Positions 8,025 to 11,031 of a stretch of DNA of 11,031 bases are shown here, one piece after another. The notes beneath the pieces are model-generated. The model had not been told where the DNA came from. It saw only the letters and a program-made list of their open reading frames with translations, and searched no databases. The stretch comes from Treponema sp. Lineage in GTDB: Bacteria; Spirochaetota; Spirochaetia; Treponematales; UBA12059. Both the position numbers and the translations under genes were made by a program. The stretch's first letter is position 1; every line of letters starts with the position of its first letter. The stretch lies in the NCBI GenBank assembly GCA_012517645.1, contig JAAYUR010000340.1, positions 1 through 11,031 on the forward strand, in the 5' to 3' direction.

Positions 8025-8090
8025 AAGGGTAAGGATAGCCGTTCCGGGGGAGCTAGGGAAGCGGGGCGGCCGAGGGGCGACTTTCCGCGG

Positions 8091-8234
8091 GCGATTTCTT
8101 TAAAGCGCGCATATTTCGCGGCCGGGGCGAAGTATACGAAGCGCGTATACTTCGACGACGATGCTGATTATTTGAAGCACGTTTATTTCAACGATAGAGC
8201 GAATTATACGAAGTTCGCACCTATCCAAATCGCA
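8091..8234. repeat. Four phased, degenerate 36-bp tandem repeats in the divergent intergenic region
   Basis: Units begin at 8091, 8127, 8163 and 8199, exactly 36 bp apart, each with GC(G/T) at its start. Units 1 and 2 agree at 23 of 36 positions by hand alignment, as do units 2 and 3. Unit 4 agrees well with unit 2 only over its first 15 bases. The most constant part is AAGCGCG at unit positions 13-19, then TTC at 25-27. Unit 2 contains a perfect 11-bp inverted repeat (8128-8138 with 8144-8154). On the minus strand, units 2-4 carry TATACT, AATAAT and TATAAT at the same phase, the last (8208-8203) a perfect -10, but no convincing -35 was found. The rest of 8025-8278 shows nothing else I can name. 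The stretch is visibly less GC-rich than its flanks. Confidence 0.75.
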
Positions 8235-8278
8235 ACGGACTATCGACATGGCGCCTTTTCTCATGGCATCGTACTCCC

Positions 8279-8590
8279 ATGGAATCCAAGCCCCACGACG
8301 GCGTCATCCCCGAGGCCTGCGGAGCGCCCTTCGGGGGAGCCCAGATGAGCTTTCCCGTAACCTTCGACCTTCGGGTCATCTACGTCTTGGAAGGGGGAGA
8401 CTCCATCCAGTCCGACCTCGAGTCTATCTACGCCCGCCTGGGCGTGGAGTGCTCCCTGCTCCAGGGAGTCTCCAAGCCGGGAGCCAAGTACGGCCGCTTC
8501 TGCAGCCGCATCACCGTCCGGAACCGGGCCCAGTTCTACGCGGTCTATTCCGAGGTCGGCAGGCTCCCCTACGTGAAGGCGGCGATTTGA
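8279..8590 (+). CDS. DUF493/YbeD-like small protein
   Basis: This small cytoplasmic protein is of the DUF493 (UPF0250, YbeD) type, an ACT-like beta-alpha-beta fold of uncertain function. The match lies in FPVTFDLRVIYVLE, then SKPGAKYGRFCSRITVRNRAQFYAVYSE in two continuous parts, ending in RLPYVKAAI. This parallels the E. coli pattern of SSKGNY, a beta strand, EQ-x-LYEEL and a final VRMVL. Two starts are possible. ATG 8279 gives 103 residues, has no ribosome site, but the codons after it already show the GC-rich third positions of real genes. ATG 8345 gives 81 residues, the usual family length, with GGGGGAG 5 nt upstream. I keep the longer form but the shorter is nearly as likely. Its stop overlaps the next gene's TTG start. 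Confidence 0.8.
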   Translation: MESKPHDGVIPEACGAPFGGAQMSFPVTFDLRVIYVLEGGDSIQSDLESIYARLGVECSLLQGVSKPGAKYGRFCSRITVRNRAQFYAVYSEVGRLPYVKAAI

Positions 8591-9504
8591 GGCCTTCCCC
8601 GCGCCCGGGGTCCCCGGAGATCCTCTACGAGGACAAGGATCTGGTCGTCGTGGACAAGCCCGCGGGCCTTCCGACCATCGCCCCCGAGGGAGCCTCGGGC
8701 CGGACGCGAAACCTGTACGATTGGGTCACCGAGCATATCCGCCGCCGCAACCCCAAGGGCCGGGCCGCGGTGGTGCACCGGCTGGATCGGGATACCTCGG
8801 GAGTCGTGGTCTTCGCCACGGGAGGGGCCGCCAAGCGGGAACTCATGTCCCGATGGAACGAACTTGTGCGAACCCGGAGCTATGTCGCCCTGGTCGAGGG
8901 CAGGCCCGACGGCGATTCCGGCGTCCTGGACTCCTGGCTGAGGGAGAACCGGGCCGGCACGGTCTACGAGGCGCCGCCGGGAAGCCCGGGAGCCCTCCGG
9001 GCCGTAACCCGTTGGAGGCTCCTGGAATCCGGGGGCGGCTACTCGCTCCTTGGGTTGGAGCTGGAGACCGGCCGGAAACACCAGATCCGGGTCCAGCTGG
9101 CCGCCATCGGTCACCCCGTCGCCGGGGACTCCCGGTACGGGGCCCGCACGGACCCGGCCGGGCGCCTTGCCCTCCACGCGACATCCATCGAGCTCGAGCG
9201 GCCCTTCGGGGACGGCGTGGTCCGGGCGGAGAGCCCCGTGCCGGAAAGTTTCCTCCGGCCTTTGCGCGGCCGGGGAAAAGACCTATACTATGTACCCGGA
9301 GGGGCGAAGCAACGGCCCTTCCCCGAGGCCGGATCCCCGGCCGCCGGTTCGGATACGGAGGGACCCGGAGCCCGGGCCCCCGGAGGAGGATATATGAAAG
9401 AAAAGAGCAAGCAGGCCAAGGAACCAAAAAAGAAGGCGCAGAAGACCCTCAAGGAAAAGCGGAAGGAAAAGAAGGAAAAAGCCGCCAACAAGAGCGAAGA
9501 ATAG
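8587..9504 (+). CDS. RluA-family RNA pseudouridine synthase with a lysine-rich C-terminal extension
   Basis: The enzyme isomerises uridine to pseudouridine in rRNA or tRNA. The N-terminal ILYEDKDLVVVDKPAGLPT (about 12-30), catalytic motif HRLDRDTSG (64-72, Asp67) and GRKHQIRVQLAAIGHPVAGD (162-181) are diagnostic. No S4 domain precedes the core, so it is RluA-like in layout; the target site cannot be assigned. The TTG at 8587 is preferred because it sits just before the conserved core, overlaps the DUF493 stop as TTGA and has AAGG 9 nt upstream. Family similarity ends near residue 229. The open frame then runs through a Pro/Gly-rich stretch into a Lys-rich tail (270-305) that has its own ribosome site. 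The tail may be a fusion or a separate mini-protein. The next gene starts 1 bp after the stop. Confidence 0.9.
   Translation: MRPSPRPGSPEILYEDKDLVVVDKPAGLPTIAPEGASGRTRNLYDWVTEHIRRRNPKGRAAVVHRLDRDTSGVVVFATGGAAKRELMSRWNELVRTRSYVALVEGRPDGDSGVLDSWLRENRAGTVYEAPPGSPGALRAVTRWRLLESGGGYSLLGLELETGRKHQIRVQLAAIGHPVAGDSRYGARTDPAGRLALHATSIELERPFGDGVVRAESPVPESFLRPLRGRGKDLYYVPGGAKQRPFPEAGSPAAGSDTEGPGARAPGGGYMKEKSKQAKEPKKKAQKTLKEKRKEKKEKAANKSEE
9262..9289 (+). promoter_or_regulatory. Candidate sigma70 promoter inside the 3' end of the pseudouridine synthase frame
   Basis: TTGCGC (9262-9267; 3 of 6 consensus) is followed after 16 bp by TATACT (9284-9289; 5 of 6). It lies exactly where similarity to RluA-family proteins ends. 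A transcript from about 9296 would carry a roughly 98-nt leader ending in a GGAGGAGG ribosome site and could express the lysine-rich mini-protein and the aldo/keto reductase independently of the upstream genes. Confidence 0.35.
9394..9504 (+). CDS. Possible lysine-rich mini-protein, in frame with the pseudouridine synthase tail
   Basis: ATG 9394 is preceded by GGAGGAGGA (9382-9390), the strongest Shine-Dalgarno in the window, with 4-7 nt spacing depending on the register. It would encode a 36-residue, highly basic product beginning MKEKSKQAKEPKKK and containing KTLKEKRKEKKEK, with no hydrophobic segment. Such a peptide would be soluble, helical and nucleic-acid or ribosome binding by charge; this is inference. 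It is in the same frame as the pseudouridine synthase and shares its stop, so it may equally be that enzyme's C-terminus. The stop is 1 bp before the aldo/keto reductase ATG, so its translation may deliver ribosomes to that gene. An A6G tract near 9425-9431 is a possible slippage site. No family assigned. Confidence 0.45.
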   Translation: MKEKSKQAKEPKKKAQKTLKEKRKEKKEKAANKSEE

Positions 9505-9505
9505 C

Positions 9506-10471
9506 ATGGAATACCGACGTCTAGGATCCGCGGGTATCCGGGTCAGCGCCCTTTCCCTGGGCTCCTGGGTGACCTACGGAAAACAAGTGGACGTCGACGC
9601 CGCGGCCGCTTCCATGGCCGCGGCGTACGACGCGGGGGTAAACTTCTTCGACAACGCCGAGTCCTACGCCCAGGGGGCCTCGGAGTCCATCATGGGCGCC
9701 GCACTCCGGAAGCTCAAGTGGAGGCGGGGCAGCTACCTCGTCTCCACCAAGATCTATTGGGGCTTGCACGAGGGACCCAACGAGAAGAACACCCTGAACC
9801 GCAAGCGCCTCCTGGAGGGCATCGACGGGTCCCTGGAGCGCTTCGGCCTGGACTACGTGGACCTTCTCTTCTGCCACCGTCCCGACCCCGAGACCACCGT
9901 GGAGGAAGTCGTCTGGGCCATGAGCGACATCGTCGCCTCCGGCCGGGCTATGTACTGGGGCACCAGCGAGTGGTCCGCGGACCAGATCCGGGAGGCCTGG
10001 GACATCGCGGACCGCCGCAACCTCCGCAAGCCCCAGATGGAGCAGCCCCAGTACAACCTCCTGCATCGGGACAAAGTCGAGGTCGAGTTCGCCCGCCTCT
10101 ACGACGGGATCGGCCTGGGGCTGACCACCTGGAGCCCCCTGGCCTCGGGGGTCCTCTCGGGCAAGTACGCCGACGGCATCCCAGAGGGGAGCCGCCTGTC
10201 CCTGTCCGGCTACGAGTGGCTCCGGGACGACCCCGAGCTTCCCCGGAAGGTGGCCGCTGCCAAGCGCCTGGAGCCCATCGCCCGGGACCTGGGGGCGACC
10301 CCGGCCCAGCTGGCCATAGCCTGGTGCGCCCGGAACCCCCGGGTCAGCACCGTGATCACCGGGGCCAGCCGTCCCGAGCAGGTGGCCGAGAACATGAAGG
10401 CCCTGGACTTGGTGCCCAAGCTGGACGCGGGGGTGCTGAAGGCTATTGACGAGGCGGCCGCTCTTCGGTAG
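9506..10471 (+). CDS. Aldo/keto reductase, Kv-channel beta-subunit type (AKR6)
   Basis: This 321-residue NADPH-dependent oxidoreductase has a TIM-barrel fold. The catalytic tetrad is present: Asp49 and Tyr54 in FFDNAESYAQG, Lys82 in STKIYWG and His124 in LFCHRPDPET. The run YWGTSEWSADQI (150-161), MEQPQYNLLHR (178-188) and TTWSPLASGVLSGKYADGIPEGSR (207-230, in segments) are typical of the bacterial Kv-beta/YghZ-like group. ITGASRPEQVAEN near the C-terminus is the usual cofactor 2'-phosphate loop. Only a weak GAAGAA purine run precedes the ATG, and the previous stop is 1 bp upstream, so translational coupling is likely. Substrates are probably carbonyl metabolites; a real potassium-channel partner is not implied, even though trkH is nearby. 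It converges on the SDR remnant 45 bp away. Confidence 0.93.
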   Translation: MEYRRLGSAGIRVSALSLGSWVTYGKQVDVDAAAASMAAAYDAGVNFFDNAESYAQGASESIMGAALRKLKWRRGSYLVSTKIYWGLHEGPNEKNTLNRKRLLEGIDGSLERFGLDYVDLLFCHRPDPETTVEEVVWAMSDIVASGRAMYWGTSEWSADQIREAWDIADRRNLRKPQMEQPQYNLLHRDKVEVEFARLYDGIGLGLTTWSPLASGVLSGKYADGIPEGSRLSLSGYEWLRDDPELPRKVAAAKRLEPIARDLGATPAQLAIAWCARNPRVSTVITGASRPEQVAENMKALDLVPKLDAGVLKAIDEAAALR

Positions 10472-10516
10472 ACGTCCTCGACCCTGTCGCCCGTCGAATC
10501 CGATACCGCCGCGCTC

Positions 10517-10969
10517 CTATATCCCCGCCAGGAGTCCCCCGTCCACGTAGACGATCTGTCCGTTCACGAAGGAGGACGCCGGGGAGCACAGGTATACGAG
10601 AAGCCCGACCAGCTCCTCCGGATCCCCCCAGCGCCCCGCGGGAGTCCTGCCCCGGATCCAGCGGTCGAAGTCGGGATCCTCCACCAGGGCCTTGGTCATC
10701 TCGGTCTTGAAGTACCCCGGCCCGATCGCGTTGACCTGGATCCCGTGCTTGGCCCACTCCACAGCCATACCCCGGGTCAGCATCTTCAGGGCCCCCTTGG
10801 AGGCTGCGTAGGGTGCGATCGAGGGACGGCCCACCTCGCTCTGGAGGGAGCAGACGTTCACGATCTTCCCCGAGCGCCGCTCGATCATCCCCCGGGCCAC
10901 CCGCTTGGACACCAGGAAGGCGCTGGTCAGGTTGGCCTCCATTATACTGAGCCCTTCTGTCAATACCAA
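10517..10969 (-). pseudogene. N-terminally truncated gluconate 5-dehydrogenase-like SDR
   Basis: The frame encodes the C-terminal part of a classical short-chain dehydrogenase closest to IdnO/gluconate 5-dehydrogenase. It keeps NVCSLQSEVGR with catalytic Ser41, PYAASKGALKMLTRGMAVEWA with Tyr54 and Lys58, GPGYFKTEMTKALVED, RTPAGRWGDPEEL and the terminal SSFVNGQIVYVDGGLL (numbered from a TTG at 10969). Similarity begins only at about IMEANLTSAF. The roughly 110 preceding residues of the family, with the TGxxxGIG dinucleotide-binding motif and the NNAG motif, are absent. An in-frame TGA lies at 11005-11003, and none of the three minus-strand frames upstream resembles the missing part. A protein of about 150 residues could not bind cofactor in the normal way. 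Codons in the surviving part look undecayed, so the break may be recent. Confidence 0.75.
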
Positions 10970-11031
10970 ATCGCATGATTTTTTTGGTGGAAATCGCCCC
11001 CGTCATGCCGCTTCTTCCATCGCCGAGTCAA
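10941..11031. other. AT-richer junction sequence at the broken end of the SDR gene
   Basis: Base composition changes abruptly at about 10941, where the SDR similarity stops. The stretch contains a T7 run (10979-10985), a small AAATC/GATTT stem (10968-10972 with 10977-10981) and a loose CCAAA/TTTGG inverted repeat (10966-10970 with 10983-10987). On the minus strand a frame ending in ...DSAMEEAA stops at 11003 and enters from outside the window. This arrangement, a gene end followed by about 55 bp and then an interrupted host gene, would fit the terminal part of an insertion sequence. No terminal inverted repeat or target duplication can be confirmed, because the other end is not in the window. 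Confidence 0.35.

Noticed and set aside
8204..8217. Match to a loxP arm (TTATACGAAGTT)
   Set aside because: Only one arm is present without the 8-bp spacer and second arm, and the same core recurs as part of the 36-bp repeat. A Cre-type site is not supported.
8091..8234. CRISPR-like array
   Set aside because: The repeats are directly adjacent and degenerate, with no unique spacers between identical repeats, and no cas genes are nearby.
8248..8586. Upstream extension of the pseudouridine synthase frame to ATG 8248
   Set aside because: The extra 113 residues are Arg/Pro-rich, overlap the DUF493 gene in another frame and show no S4 or other RluA N-terminal domain.
1..10471. Functional link between trkH and the Kv-beta-type aldo/keto reductase through potassium transport
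   Set aside because: They are about 8 kb apart with unrelated genes between them, and bacterial AKR6 members generally act as plain carbonyl reductases. The family name alone is not evidence.
10943..10966. TTGACA and TATAAT in the same orientation on the minus strand before the SDR fragment
   Set aside because: The spacing is only 11 bp, too short for a sigma70 promoter, which needs about 15-19 bp.
10443..11006. Longer minus-strand frame overlapping the SDR gene
   Set aside because: It reads the SDR region out of frame, giving a Gly/Arg-rich product without motifs, whereas the SDR frame carries clear family signatures.

Overview
This is a gene-dense, strongly GC-rich bacterial chromosomal window with house-keeping and accessory genes, Shine-Dalgarno-type starts, tight intergenic spaces and frequent stop/start overlaps. 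The gene set (TrkH, a Crp-like cyclic-nucleotide sensor, a lipoprotein trypsin-like protease, a DUF4080-like B12/radical SAM protein) would fit a high-GC spirochaete. That placement is only a weak inference, because no rRNA or other marker gene is present. I see no tRNA, rRNA, CRISPR array, phage module or complete insertion sequence.

Layout. The left edge holds the 3' part of trkH on the + strand. It converges on a block of five minus-strand genes that reads from right to left: truA, a B12-binding/radical SAM protein (joined to truA by an ATGA overlap), a secreted lipoprotein serine protease, an MFS transporter and a Crp-type cyclic-nucleotide-binding protein. Gaps in this block are -4, 78, 87 and 78 bp. 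The three longer gaps carry GC-rich hairpins, and two carry sigma70-like promoters, so the block is probably several overlapping transcription units and not one operon.

The divergent region between truA and the next + strand gene (8025-8278) is the least ordinary non-coding stretch. It is clearly less GC-rich than its surroundings and holds four phased, degenerate copies of a 36-bp tandem repeat. One copy contains a perfect 11-bp inverted repeat.

The right half is a + strand unit: a small DUF493/YbeD-like protein, an RluA-family pseudouridine synthase starting at a TTG that overlaps the previous stop, and an aldo/keto reductase of the Kv-beta type (AKR6). The pseudouridine synthase frame ends in a lysine-rich 36-residue tail that has its own promoter-like sequence, strong Shine-Dalgarno and ATG, so it may be a separate mini-protein. 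TruA and the RluA-like enzyme both make pseudouridine in RNA and flank the repeat region divergently.

At the right edge is a gluconate-5-dehydrogenase-like SDR gene on the minus strand that lacks its N-terminal cofactor-binding half. The break lies in an AT-richer junction with an in-frame stop, which suggests an insertion or deletion scar, or the edge of a mobile element that continues beyond the window.
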